From: Natranaeroarchaeum sulfidigenes
GTDB lineage: Archaea; Halobacteriota; Halobacteria; Halobacteriales; Natronoarchaeaceae
DNA length: 64,000 nucleotides
Direction of reading: 5' to 3'
NCBI RefSeq assembly: GCF_017094485.1
Contig: NZ_CP064786.1
Coordinates: forward strand, 1,426,001-1,490,000
This document shows, one piece after another, positions 9,729-18,452 of the stretch; the first letter of the stretch is position 1; the number at the start of each line of letters is the position of its first letter. A program made the translations under genes and the position numbers. Under the pieces are notes generated by a model. It ran no database searches. It saw nothing but the letters and a program-made list of their open reading frames with translations, and was not told where the DNA came from.

Positions 9729-10976
9729 ATGACGGGCATCGAGTACGACGACTTTCTTGACTCGGCGTACGAACCGGTCGAAACTGACCTCATCTGCGAG
9801 TTCCGTCTCGATCCGGCTGCAGGAATGAGTATGGACGAGGCGGCGAGCCGCGTTGCGTCCGAAAGCTCAAACGGAACGTGGGCCCCCCTGCAGGCCGGCG
9901 AGGACGTCACCGATCTCAGTGCCGTCGCCTTCGATATTGACGCCGATCGTGCGCTGGTCGCATACCCGGCCGCGCTGTTCGAGGCCGGGAGCCTCCCGCA
10001 GATCCTCTCGTGTATCGCCGGGAACATTCTGGGGATGAAAGCGGTCGACTCGATCCGGCTGATGGACTGTGAGTGGCCCGCCTCGCTCGTTGAGGGGTTT
10101 CGTGGCCCCCAGTTCGGCTCGGAGGTCCGGTCGGAGTTACTCGACGCCGACGGCCGGCCGATCACGGCAACCGTCCCGAAGCCGAAAGTCGGGCTATCGA
10201 CCGACCGGCACGTCGAGATCGGTCGGGAGGCCTGGCGTGGCGGTGTCGACTTGCTCAAAGACGACGAGAACCTGACCGATCAGGCCTTTAATCCCTTCGA
10301 GGAGCGCGCCAGACGGAGCCTGGCTGCGCGCGACGAACTCGAAGACGAAACGGGCGAGCGAAAGGGATATCTGATCAACATCACCGCAGAAACCGACGAG
10401 ATGGTCCGGCGGGCCGAGTTCGTCGCCGACCACGGCGGTCGATTCGTGATGGTCGACATCATCACGACGGGCTGGGCCGCAGTCCAGACCGTCCGTGAGG
10501 CCTGTGAGGAGCTTGGGCTGGCGATCCACGCCCACCGCGCCATGCACGCCGCCTTCGACCGGCTCGATCATCACGGCGTCTCGATGCGCTGTCTCGCGCA
10601 GTTCGCGCGGCTTGCGGGCGTCGACCACATCCACACCGGGACGGCGGGGCTCGGGAAGCTCGCAAACGAAGATACAGTCGGTATCAACGAATGGCTCCGG
10701 AGCGACCTCCACGGACTGAACGATGTTCTCCCGGTCGCATCCGGTGGACTCCACCCTGGCATCGTCGATCAGTTGCTCGACGCCGTCGGAACCAACGTCT
10801 GCGTACAGGCTGGCGGGGGAATCCACGGCCATCCCGACGGAACAGAGGCGGGCGCACGCGCGCTCCGGGAAGCGGTCGAGGCCCACGTCGATGGCGAGTC
10901 ACTGGAGCGCCGCGCAGAAACGGTCCCGGAACTCGCCGTGGCGCTGGACGAGTGGGGAACCGAGACGCCTCGATAG
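9729..10976 (+). CDS. rbcL: Type III ribulose-1,5-bisphosphate carboxylase, large chain
   Basis: 415 residues, the usual length for archaeal form III RuBisCO. Recognisable motifs are KPKVGLSTDRHVEIG, the active-site GGVDLLKDDE whose Lys is carbamylated and whose acidic residues hold Mg, HAHRAMHAAF, and a loop-6-adjacent segment with HIHTGTAGLGKL. No small subunit is nearby, as expected for form III. In archaea this enzyme acts in AMP/nucleoside degradation, converting ribulose-1,5-bisphosphate plus CO2 to two 3-phosphoglycerates; AMP phosphorylase and the isomerase are not in this window. It sits downstream of two TrmB regulators and converges with flpA. Confidence 0.95.
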   Translation: MTGIEYDDFLDSAYEPVETDLICEFRLDPAAGMSMDEAASRVASESSNGTWAPLQAGEDVTDLSAVAFDIDADRALVAYPAALFEAGSLPQILSCIAGNILGMKAVDSIRLMDCEWPASLVEGFRGPQFGSEVRSELLDADGRPITATVPKPKVGLSTDRHVEIGREAWRGGVDLLKDDENLTDQAFNPFEERARRSLAARDELEDETGERKGYLINITAETDEMVRRAEFVADHGGRFVMVDIITTGWAAVQTVREACEELGLAIHAHRAMHAAFDRLDHHGVSMRCLAQFARLAGVDHIHTGTAGLGKLANEDTVGINEWLRSDLHGLNDVLPVASGGLHPGIVDQLLDAVGTNVCVQAGGGIHGHPDGTEAGARALREAVEAHVDGESLERRAETVPELAVALDEWGTETPR

Positions 10977-11002
10977 ACGATACTGTTTCCGCTAGGAACG
11001 AT

Positions 11003-11632
11003 CTACTTCGGCGTCGCCACGACCGCCAGATGGTCGTCGTGGAACGGCTCCATCCGCGCGGTTTCGAGAATCTCGTACCCGTTCTCCAGGGTCGCCAGAA
11101 CCCCCTCGAAGACGTCGTTGGGATCGGCCGTGACGTCCTCGCTTCGTGCCTTGAATGCGGCGACGAGCCGTCCGTCGTGGGCGAGAAACCGCCTATTTTC
11201 GAGCGCGACGCGAGCCTGCCCGCTCGTTGCGACGTCCTGCACGATCGCGTCGAGCTCGCTTTCGACGACGTGGGCGTACCGCTCCGGCATCCGGGCGTCT
11301 TTCACCAGCGGGAACAGCCGCTTGCGGCTCTCGGCGACGTCGAGCAGGTCTCTGGCGGGTCGCGTGGCAAACTCGACTGCGTACGTCGGCCCGGCGAAGT
11401 CGGCGACATGGCTCACCGTAGTCCCACTTGCAGCACCCAGATAGAGAACGTGATCGTCGTCTTCGAGGCCCGTCTCCATCTCCAGTTCGAACATCGCGCC
11501 GAGTTTCGATCGGCGGGCGTCCCAGAGTCGCCAGTCGCCGTCGGTCGGCTCGCCGTAGACCGGCTGGCCGCGGGTAGCGAGTCGCTCCTCGCCGTCGAAC
11601 TCCCGGCGCGTGACGCTTTCTGGCAAACTCAT
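11003..11632 (-). CDS. flpA: Fibrillarin-like rRNA/tRNA 2'-O-methyltransferase
   Basis: 209 residues, normal for archaeal fibrillarin. It has the N-terminal GEERLATRGQPVYGE and WRLWDARRSKLGAM segments and the SAM-binding region VLYLGAASGTTVSHVADFAG. It is the methyltransferase subunit of the C/D box sRNP, methylating ribose 2'-OH of rRNA and tRNA with Nop5 and L7Ae. The start ATG overlaps the nop5 stop by four bases, the standard archaeal nop5-flpA operon. Confidence 0.95.
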   Translation of the reverse strand: MSLPESVTRREFDGEERLATRGQPVYGEPTDGDWRLWDARRSKLGAMFELEMETGLEDDDHVLYLGAASGTTVSHVADFAGPTYAVEFATRPARDLLDVAESRKRLFPLVKDARMPERYAHVVESELDAIVQDVATSGQARVALENRRFLAHDGRLVAAFKARSEDVTADPNDVFEGVLATLENGYEILETARMEPFHDDHLAVVATPK

Positions 11633-12468
11633 TCCGACTCACCCCGCGTGCGGATCCGCTCGATACGCCGATCGAGTTCGGCTTCCAGCTCGGCGTTGTA
11701 CTCGCCGGAGTAATAATCGATCCGGGCGGCGATCGAGAGCTTCCCGGCGAGGGCGCGCGCAGCGGAGCCGCGTTCGTCCGGTTCCGTCGCGCGGACGTAC
11801 TCGTGCGTGAAGATGACGCCGTGTTTCGGCGAGGTCCCGTGCCCCCGGAGGTGGGCAAACAGCGCGTCTTCCGCGCCGAGAACCTGAACGGTCCCGCTTG
11901 GCTTCTTTGCCAGCGACTCCAGATCGCCAGCAAGCGAGATCAGTCGTGCGGCAAGGACGGGTCCGGCGAGCGCCGCGAGGTTCGGTGCGACGTCCGGCGC
12001 ACGGCGCTCGATGAACGTGCGTAGCTCTTCGGCCTCGTCAGTCAGGCCGACGATGCGTTCGGCGAGCGAGACGAGCCGTGGCTCGTGGTCGTCAGAGCCC
12101 GCAATCTCGCGGGCATACTCGACGCCAGAACCAGCCTCGTCGTCCAGACTCCCAGCCCACTCGGTGAGTCGTTCAGCGAGTTCGTTGGCGACCCGGTCAC
12201 AGTCATCCATCGAGCGAACGGCGTGGATCAACTGACGGTCGTCTGCCCGCTCTCGCTCGGTGACTGTATCCCGGGCGGCCCGAAGCGTCGCCGCTCTGAG
12301 TGTGTCGTAGTACGCTTGCTCGTCCGGTACTGCTCCCGACTCGACTGCGAGTACTGGCCACGCCTCCGGCGTCTCTGCCTCGCCGGTCCGGATCCGTGCT
12401 GCGGCAGCCTCCGCCTCCATCTGATCTACATCGGCGAACCAGCCGGCGGACGCAACGTCCTCGTTCAT
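11629..12468 (-). CDS. nop5: Nop5/Nop56-type C/D box RNP scaffold protein
   Basis: 279 residues from the ATG at 12468 (MNEDVASAGWFADVD); the open frame extends 37 codons upstream but that extension looks non-coding. An N-terminal fibrillarin-binding domain is followed by a coiled-coil region and then the Nop domain with APNLAALAGPVLAARLISLAGDLESLAKKPSGTVQVLGAEDALFAHLRGHGTSPKHGVIF, the RNA- and L7Ae-contacting signature. It bridges the guide RNA and fibrillarin. It is immediately upstream of flpA with ATGA overlap. Confidence 0.92.
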   Translation of the reverse strand: MNEDVASAGWFADVDQMEAEAAAARIRTGEAETPEAWPVLAVESGAVPDEQAYYDTLRAATLRAARDTVTERERADDRQLIHAVRSMDDCDRVANELAERLTEWAGSLDDEAGSGVEYAREIAGSDDHEPRLVSLAERIVGLTDEAEELRTFIERRAPDVAPNLAALAGPVLAARLISLAGDLESLAKKPSGTVQVLGAEDALFAHLRGHGTSPKHGVIFTHEYVRATEPDERGSAARALAGKLSIAARIDYYSGEYNAELEAELDRRIERIRTRGESE

Positions 12469-12595
12469 ACCCGTGCTTGTCGGTCCCGCCCCATATCCCT
12501 CCCGATACGTTACGCTCTCTCGGACGAAGAACTGTTCGGATCCGTGCCCTGGCGCGCCGGTACGTTCAACACGCCACACTGGTTACGACAACACA

Positions 12596-15439
12596 ATGGC
12601 GACCGACTCGGAGCCGCTGGCGTCGACCCGACTGCTACTTGCAGGAACCGAATCGTGGATCGGGGAGTTCGAAACGGCACTGGAAACACGGACCGGTGCC
12701 ACAGTCCAGTGCGCGTCGGCTGCGTCAGCAGCAGTAGAAGCCGCGCGTGCCGGGAGGATAGACTGTCTCGTGACGTCGAAGGAACTGGAGGACTCGACCG
12801 GGATCGATCTGCTTCGAACGGTTCGAGACGCCTCGGACACGATTCCTGTCATACTCTGTACGAGTTTCGGCGACGAGTCCGTCGCTAGCGAGGCGATCGC
12901 GGCTAACGCCTCCGGGTACCTCCCAGTCGATACGTTCGGTGACGCCGAAATCGAGTCGCTTATTCAGCGTATTACACAAAGCGTCGGGAGAGCACGTCGT
13001 GAAGAACGACAGCGAGACCGGGCGAGACAGTTCGATGCCATCTTTCAGGACCCTCGTACTGCGACGTGGGTGCTGGACCCGGACGGGGCGCTACGGCGAG
13101 CGAACAAAACAGGAGGTGAAATGATCGATGAGGATGTCGAATCGGTTCTCGGTGAAGAGTTCTGGCGACTCCCGTCGTGGTCTGCCGACCAAGGAGTACA
13201 GGCGGACGTCCGCCGGATCGTCGAAACGGCTATCGAAGGGCGGTTCGGCAACGCAGTCGTAACCCGGACGTTCGATCCGGACGTGCAAGTCGTCGACCTC
13301 TCGGCCAGACCGGTCCACGACGATCGAGGGCAGGTCCGATCGATCGTCGTCGAGGCAGTCGATATCTCTGAGCGAGTTGCGCTCGAACGTGATCTTCGCC
13401 GATCCGAAGAACTCCACCGGGTCACGCTCAACAACATGACGGATACGGTATTGATAACGGACGAGGAGGGGGAGTACACCTACGTCTGTCCGAACGTAAA
13501 CTTCATTTTCGGCTACACTGCAGCGGAGATCCGCGAGCTGGGTTCAATCGAGGCTCTGCTCGGCGAGGACCTGTTCGACCGCGAGGAGCTGGCCGAGGAA
13601 GGTGTATTAAAAAACATCGAAGTCACCGCGACCGACAAGGCAGGCCGCGAGCACACGCTGCTCGTCAACGTCCGTGAAGTGTCGATTCAGGACGGGACGC
13701 TCCTGTACAGCTGTCGAGACGTGACGAAGCGAAAGCAACGAGAGGAGGCGCTCGCAACGCTACAGGAGACGGCGAGGGAGTTCCTGTACGCGGAGACCCA
13801 ACAGGAGATCGCACAACAGGTTGTGGACGACACTGCTGGCGTACTGGATCTTGACGCGAGCGCAGTGTACCTGTTCGACGCGGAAACAAACGAGCTACAC
13901 CCTGCAGCACAGTCGTCCACTATGGAGCGACTGGACGGACCGCTTCCCACTACACGGGCCAACGGTGAGGGTCTGGTTAGCCACAGTTTCGTCCAGAACG
14001 AGGCGATGTTCTTCGATGACGTCCACGAGTCAGCACGCCTTCAGGATCGGGTAACTGGACTCCGGAGTACGGCACACATCCCCCTCGGAGATCATGGGGT
14101 GTTCGTCGTCGGATCGTCATCCGTCAGTGAGTTCGACGACGTGTTGCGAGAGCTGGCGGATCTACTGGCTGCGACGGCGGAGGCAGCGCTCGACCGGGTT
14201 ACCCGAGAGAGTCAACTCCGGAGACAGGACAGGGAATTACAGCAACAGAACGAGCAGCTCACCCGTCTGAACCGTATCAATGAGACGATTCGTGAGATCG
14301 ATCAGGCGGTCGTACAGGCAGAGGCCAGCGAAGAGATAGACCATGCGGTATGTGATCTACTAACAGCCGATGATCGGTTTACGTTCGCCTGGATCGGCGA
14401 AGAGAATCCAGCAACAGGAGTCGTAGAACCGCGTGCCTGGGCGGGGGTAGAACAGGGATACCTGGACAGTGTGACGTTTACTGTGGATGAAACGGCAGTC
14501 GAGCCCGCGGGAAGAACAGCTGCCACGCGCGAGATTACCAACATTCCGAACGTTGCGGGCCGCCTCCGGGAGGAAGACTGGCGGACGGAAGCCCTCCCAC
14601 GTGATTTCCTGTCGGTGATCAGCATTCCACTGGAGTACAATGATCTCTCATACGGGGTATTGAACGTCTACGCCGAGACGCAGGCTGCATTCGACGGAAC
14701 GGTCCGTGCTGTATTACGCGAGCTCGGTGAGACAATTGCGTCCGCAACGAGTGCGATCGAGCGAAAGAACGCTCTGGTCACACGTTCGGTGACCAGTATC
14801 GAGTTCGAAATAGACGATCCGGGCTTTGTTCTCTCGAAAATCGCTCAAGAGAGCGAGTGTGAACTGTCCTATCAGGGTGGGATTCAGCAGACTGCCGACG
14901 GAAGCTACGTGATCGTGACCGTCGATGGGGCCGCGATCGATCGGGTCGAACAGGTTGCAGAGAGCCTGATCGGTGTCGACGAGGTTCGACAGATCAGTGG
15001 GGACGAGTCAGGTGGTGTGCTCGGTCTCAGACTTGCAGAGGCGTTCCTCGCCACCGAACTCGCCGATCACGGGGCCGTGTTCCGAAGCGCACGGGCGACG
15101 CCGGACTCGACGACACTGGTGGTCGAGGTCCCCGAGAGTGTCACGCCACGCCATATTAGCCAGCTCATCCACGAGTTGTTTACCGGCGTGGAGATCCGAT
15201 CGAAACAGGACATCGATCGATCCTCAACGGGACCGGTTCGTTCGCGCGTCTTCGACGAATTGACCGACCGACAGCTAGAAGTGACCCAGACGGCTTACTA
15301 CAGCGGATTTTTCGAGTCACCACGGGAACATACCGGGGCCGAAGTGGCCGAAATGCTTGGAATCTCCCCGCCGGCATTTTCTACACACATCCGGACAGTC
15401 GAACGAAAGCTATTTTCGGCACTGTTCGAGGAGGTGTAG
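12596..15439 (+). CDS. Bat-like regulator: degenerate receiver, PAS, GAF domains, HTH-10
   Basis: 947 residues from the ATG at 12596. The N-terminal about 125 residues look like a response-regulator receiver, but the segment CLVTSKELEDSTGIDLL has Ser where the phospho-acceptor Asp is expected. Two PAS-type regions (about 150-265 and 285-385) follow, then two GAF-type regions (about 400-545 and 570-720). The C-terminal bacterio-opsin activator HTH (HTH-10) ends with a helix pair around LTDRQLEVTQTAYYSGFF and EVAEMLGISPPAFSTHIRTVERKL. Such proteins are large haloarchaeal transcription factors sensing redox, light or small ligands. It is read divergently from nop5 across 127 bases. Confidence 0.85.
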   Translation: MATDSEPLASTRLLLAGTESWIGEFETALETRTGATVQCASAASAAVEAARAGRIDCLVTSKELEDSTGIDLLRTVRDASDTIPVILCTSFGDESVASEAIAANASGYLPVDTFGDAEIESLIQRITQSVGRARREERQRDRARQFDAIFQDPRTATWVLDPDGALRRANKTGGEMIDEDVESVLGEEFWRLPSWSADQGVQADVRRIVETAIEGRFGNAVVTRTFDPDVQVVDLSARPVHDDRGQVRSIVVEAVDISERVALERDLRRSEELHRVTLNNMTDTVLITDEEGEYTYVCPNVNFIFGYTAAEIRELGSIEALLGEDLFDREELAEEGVLKNIEVTATDKAGREHTLLVNVREVSIQDGTLLYSCRDVTKRKQREEALATLQETAREFLYAETQQEIAQQVVDDTAGVLDLDASAVYLFDAETNELHPAAQSSTMERLDGPLPTTRANGEGLVSHSFVQNEAMFFDDVHESARLQDRVTGLRSTAHIPLGDHGVFVVGSSSVSEFDDVLRELADLLAATAEAALDRVTRESQLRRQDRELQQQNEQLTRLNRINETIREIDQAVVQAEASEEIDHAVCDLLTADDRFTFAWIGEENPATGVVEPRAWAGVEQGYLDSVTFTVDETAVEPAGRTAATREITNIPNVAGRLREEDWRTEALPRDFLSVISIPLEYNDLSYGVLNVYAETQAAFDGTVRAVLRELGETIASATSAIERKNALVTRSVTSIEFEIDDPGFVLSKIAQESECELSYQGGIQQTADGSYVIVTVDGAAIDRVEQVAESLIGVDEVRQISGDESGGVLGLRLAEAFLATELADHGAVFRSARATPDSTTLVVEVPESVTPRHISQLIHELFTGVEIRSKQDIDRSSTGPVRSRVFDELTDRQLEVTQTAYYSGFFESPREHTGAEVAEMLGISPPAFSTHIRTVERKLFSALFEEV

Positions 15440-15583
15440 TTCGCGAATATGTTTGTGGAGCCCATCTACGCACGGCTGTCGTCCGCTTTGCCGGAGATGG
15501 TTAATATATTAATAGCATGATTGATTTCTGGGTTTTCATATTAACAAGCATCTATTCCATCATCCCAGCGTAATGGATGTATA

Positions 15584-15606
15584 CAGCACATGAGACTCGT
15601 GTGCTG
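15584..15606. promoter_or_regulatory. Inverted repeat upstream of the zinc-finger/gdhB operon
   Basis: CAGCACA and TGTGCTG form perfect 7-bp arms separated by 9 bases, ten bases before the ATG at 15616. The position fits either an operator or a leader hairpin. An AT-rich tract at about 15500-15545 upstream could hold the promoter. No regulator is known for it. Confidence 0.3.
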
Positions 15607-15615
15607 GGACTACCT

Positions 15616-15759
15616 ATGAGAGATGTCACCCAGGACGCCGGAACGGAAATGACGTATGAGTGCTTCGAGTGTGGAAATATCATCGTTGATCCGACCACGG
15701 CAGGGAACTGCCCGGAATGTAGTGGTGAACTTCGAAACCGGGGAATGCCGATCGAGTAA
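15616..15759 (+). CDS. Rubrerythrin-like zinc-ribbon small protein
   Basis: 47 residues starting [18 protein letters not shown]. The start at 15616 is chosen because haloarchaeal homologues begin MRDV. Two knuckles, CFECG and CPECSG, form a rubredoxin-like zinc ribbon, and the tail NRGMPIE is typical of the small haloarchaeal 'rubrerythrin-like domain' proteins. Function is unknown; the diiron domain of true rubrerythrin is absent. It ends two bases before the glutamate dehydrogenase ATG, so it is surely co-transcribed and may have a regulatory or structural link to that enzyme. Confidence 0.75.
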   Translation: MRDVTQDAGTEMTYECFECGNIIVDPTTAGNCPECSGELRNRGMPIE

Positions 15760-15761
15760 CG

Positions 15762-17060
15762 ATGGCCTCCGAGTCGAAGAGGCGTACTGACCGGGCAGCT
15801 GTTGAGCCCACCCCTGCGGAGGAATCAGCACTCGAGACGGCCCGACGACAGTTGAATCAGGCAGCAGCAAGACTGGAGATCGACCCTGCGATCGTCGAAC
15901 AGCTCAGCCATCCAACGGCAGTACACGAGGTGACGGTGCCGATCGAACGGGACGACGGCTCAGTTGAGGTGTTTACAGGCTATCGAGCCCAGCACGATAG
16001 CGTCAAGGGTCCGTTCAAAGGAGGACTCCGATATCACCCCGAGGTAACCCGGGATGAGTGCGTGGGTCTCGCGATGTGGATGACCTGGAAGTGTGCGGTC
16101 ATGGACCTCCCCTTCGGTGGCGCAAAAGGAGGTATCGCTGTCGACTCGAAGGCGCTGAGTGCTGGTGAAAAGGAGCGACTGACGCGCCGATTCACACAGG
16201 AAATCCGCTCCGTAATTGGTCCGACGAAGGACATCCCTGCTCCGGACATGGGGACGGACCCACAGACCATGGCGTGGGTGATGGACGCATACTCGATGCA
16301 AGAAGACGAGACGATACCGGGCGTCGTCACGGGCAAACCACCGGTCATCGGGGGGAGCGAAGGACGTGAGAAGGCCCCTGGCCGGAGTGTCGCGATCATT
16401 ACTCGCGAGGCGATCGAGTACTACGGACGGGATATCGAACGGACCGATATTGCCGTTCAGGGCTACGGCAGTGTGGGGGCGAATGCGGCGCGCCTCCTCG
16501 ACCGCTGGGGCGCAAACGTCGTCGCGATCAGCGATGTCACCGGCGGTATCTACGACCCAGCTGGGATCGAGACACACTCGGTCCCCTCTCACGACGAGGA
16601 GCCAGAAGCGGTGCTGGACCACGGCGCTCCACGTACGGTTACCAACGACGAGTTGCTCGAACTCGACGTCGACGTCCTGATCCCTGCGGCGGTCGGGAAC
16701 GTACTTACCGAAGCCAACGCAGGCAATATCAGTGCGGAGCTGATCGTCGAGGGGGCCAACGGCCCCACGACGAGTCGGGGACAGGAAATCCTCACAGACC
16801 GAGGCGTCGCAGTAGTACCGGACATCCTTGCCAATGCTGGCGGCGTCACTGTGAGCTACTTCGAGTGGCTTCAGGATATCAACCGCCAGTCGTGGTCGCT
16901 CGAACGCGTCCACGAGGAACTCGAAAGCGAGATGCTTGCCGCATGGGATGCCGTCCGCACGGAAAAGGAGACAGGTGCGCCGACCTGGCGCGATGCAGCC
17001 TATGCGGTGGCACTGTCCCGTATCGCCGACGCCCACGACGTTCGTGGGCTCTGGCCCTGA
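15762..17060 (+). CDS. gdhB: Glutamate dehydrogenase
   Basis: 432 residues, in the normal range for hexameric archaeal GDH. The substrate-binding region [14 protein letters not shown] and the catalytic-lysine motif PFGGAKGGI lie near residues 95-130. The dinucleotide fold [11 protein letters not shown] is near residue 232. The C-terminal part includes [15 protein letters not shown], typical of the family. It interconverts glutamate and 2-oxoglutarate plus ammonia. Coenzyme preference cannot be read safely. It lies in an operon with the 47-aa zinc-ribbon gene and converges with the MFS gene, with only 11 bases between stops. Confidence 0.9.
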   Translation: MASESKRRTDRAAVEPTPAEESALETARRQLNQAAARLEIDPAIVEQLSHPTAVHEVTVPIERDDGSVEVFTGYRAQHDSVKGPFKGGLRYHPEVTRDECVGLAMWMTWKCAVMDLPFGGAKGGIAVDSKALSAGEKERLTRRFTQEIRSVIGPTKDIPAPDMGTDPQTMAWVMDAYSMQEDETIPGVVTGKPPVIGGSEGREKAPGRSVAIITREAIEYYGRDIERTDIAVQGYGSVGANAARLLDRWGANVVAISDVTGGIYDPAGIETHSVPSHDEEPEAVLDHGAPRTVTNDELLELDVDVLIPAAVGNVLTEANAGNISAELIVEGANGPTTSRGQEILTDRGVAVVPDILANAGGVTVSYFEWLQDINRQSWSLERVHEELESEMLAAWDAVRTEKETGAPTWRDAAYAVALSRIADAHDVRGLWP

Positions 17061-17071
17061 CTTGCCTTTTC

Positions 17072-18301
17072 TCAGTCGCCCGCCTGTAGTTCCAGCGACG
17101 GGTTCAACCTCCCGGTTTCGGCACGGATCCCGACCAGCAACACGACTCCGGCAACGAGCGGGATCAGCGCACAGGCGACGTAGATCGGCGCGAATCCGAT
17201 ACTCTCGCCCAGGGGGAGCGTGACGAGCGGTCCGAGCCCGCCGCCGATATCACCGAGCACGTTGTTCGTCCCCATCGCTCGTCCCATCCGCTGGTCAGGG
17301 GTGAGATCCGCGAGTAGTGCCATCATTGGCCCCCCGGTCCCGCCCTGTCCACCACCGATCAGGAGACAGGCGAGGATCAGTTGGGAGACAGAACTAGCTC
17401 CCGCCAGCAACACGAACCCCACGCCGGAGACGACCAGCGAAACGAGGATGATCGGGACACGATAGCCGTACAGATCGCTCAGTTTGCCGCCGCCGAGCAT
17501 ACAGACGGAGCCGGAGAGAACGGTTACCGCCATCAACAGCCCCGAGGTACCCTGTGCATCCAGGCCGAAGATCCCGATTTCTAGCTCGCCGAGGAAGACG
17601 ACCAGCGTGGCGAACAGGGCACCGATATACGCGAAGAAGACGCCGAAGTTAACGAGTCCGACCGTCAGTGCGGGCGTCGACGTATCGATCTCCCACGGTT
17701 TGACTCCGCCCTTGCGACGTTCGATCGCCTCGCTGTGAGTTTCGGGCACGATCCAGTACGCGAGGACTCCCGCAAAGAGTGCAAAGGCTGACGCAAGGAC
17801 GAACGCTGCTTCGACGCTGTACAGATCGCTGACTAGCCCGCCGAGCACCAGTCCGGCGGGGAAACCAAAGGTGATCCCGGCACGGACGATGCCCATGCTC
17901 GTCCCGCGTGATTCCGACTCGCTGACGTCTGCTGTAATCGTGTACGCCGTCGCGAAGACGAGCGCGCTCCCGACGCCCCAGAGGATTCGGGCGAGCAGGA
18001 ACCAGATCTCCGGAGCTGGAGCGATGACGGCGACCACATAGCCAAGCGTTGCGATCCCTTCGATAAACAGCCCCGCGACAAAGGGCGTCCGCGTGCCAAT
18101 CCGGTCGACGAGTGCCCCAGCAGGAGCGTTTGCAAACAGCCGGGAGAACCGGTTGGCACTCAGGATGACACCGACGAGAAACGGTGAGATACCCAGCACT
18201 ACCCCGAGATTCGGCAGGATCGGGAAGATAACGCCGCCGCCGAAACCGACGAAGAACGTGCAGGCGATCACCGCGTAGACGACTCGACGCTCGGAGCTCA
18301 C
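17072..18301 (-). CDS. MFS transporter (multidrug-efflux type)
   Basis: About 409 residues from a GTG at 18301; the open frame runs further upstream, but that extension crosses the palindromic operator and the divergent promoter, so I prefer the GTG. About 12 hydrophobic segments are visible. The family loop motif RFSRLFANAPAGALVDRIGTRTPF lies between TM2 and TM3, and the second half has an equivalent GGKLSDLYGYRVP. It probably exports drugs or metabolites by proton antiport. It is divergent from an ABC-2 type exporter, and both starts flank palindromic sites, which suggests common control by a TetR-like repressor encoded elsewhere. Confidence 0.82.
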   Translation of the reverse strand: MSSERRVVYAVIACTFFVGFGGGVIFPILPNLGVVLGISPFLVGVILSANRFSRLFANAPAGALVDRIGTRTPFVAGLFIEGIATLGYVVAVIAPAPEIWFLLARILWGVGSALVFATAYTITADVSESESRGTSMGIVRAGITFGFPAGLVLGGLVSDLYSVEAAFVLASAFALFAGVLAYWIVPETHSEAIERRKGGVKPWEIDTSTPALTVGLVNFGVFFAYIGALFATLVVFLGELEIGIFGLDAQGTSGLLMAVTVLSGSVCMLGGGKLSDLYGYRVPIILVSLVVSGVGFVLLAGASSVSQLILACLLIGGGQGGTGGPMMALLADLTPDQRMGRAMGTNNVLGDIGGGLGPLVTLPLGESIGFAPIYVACALIPLVAGVVLLVGIRAETGRLNPSLELQAGD

Positions 18302-18306
18302 TCTAT

Positions 18307-18324
18307 TGACTGACTGGTCAGTCA
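18307..18324. promoter_or_regulatory. TetR-type palindromic operator between divergent exporters
   Basis: TGACTGACTGGTCAGTCA has perfect 8-bp arms (TGACTGAC/GTCAGTCA) around a 2-bp centre. It lies six bases upstream of the proposed GTG of the MFS gene and inside the divergent region. The length and symmetry fit TetR/AcrR-family operators. No TetR gene is present in this window. Confidence 0.5.
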
Positions 18325-18418
18325 GCCTGTTAACGGATTCGGTATCCGCGAGCAATCGCTCGGTCGGGCTCGACCGGACTGCTCCCATTCGGCGGTGGCG
18401 GGACTGCCGCGTCCGGGA

Positions 18419-18437
18419 GTTTATTGATTGTTCAGTG
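18419..18437. promoter_or_regulatory. Promoter of ABC exporter with degenerate operator half-sites
   Basis: A TTTATT element about 28-33 bases upstream of the ATG at 18453 fits a leaderless haloarchaeal promoter. It overlaps TTGATTG-TTCAGTGA, which looks like a shortened, imperfect copy of the palindrome at 18307. Confidence 0.35.
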
Positions 18438-18452
18438 AGAGTCGTAGTCGAG

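Noticed and set aside
10691-11713. Long open frame opposite flpA and the rbcL end
   Set aside because: It is antisense to well-recognised genes and has the Arg-rich composition typical of the shadow frames of GC-rich DNA.
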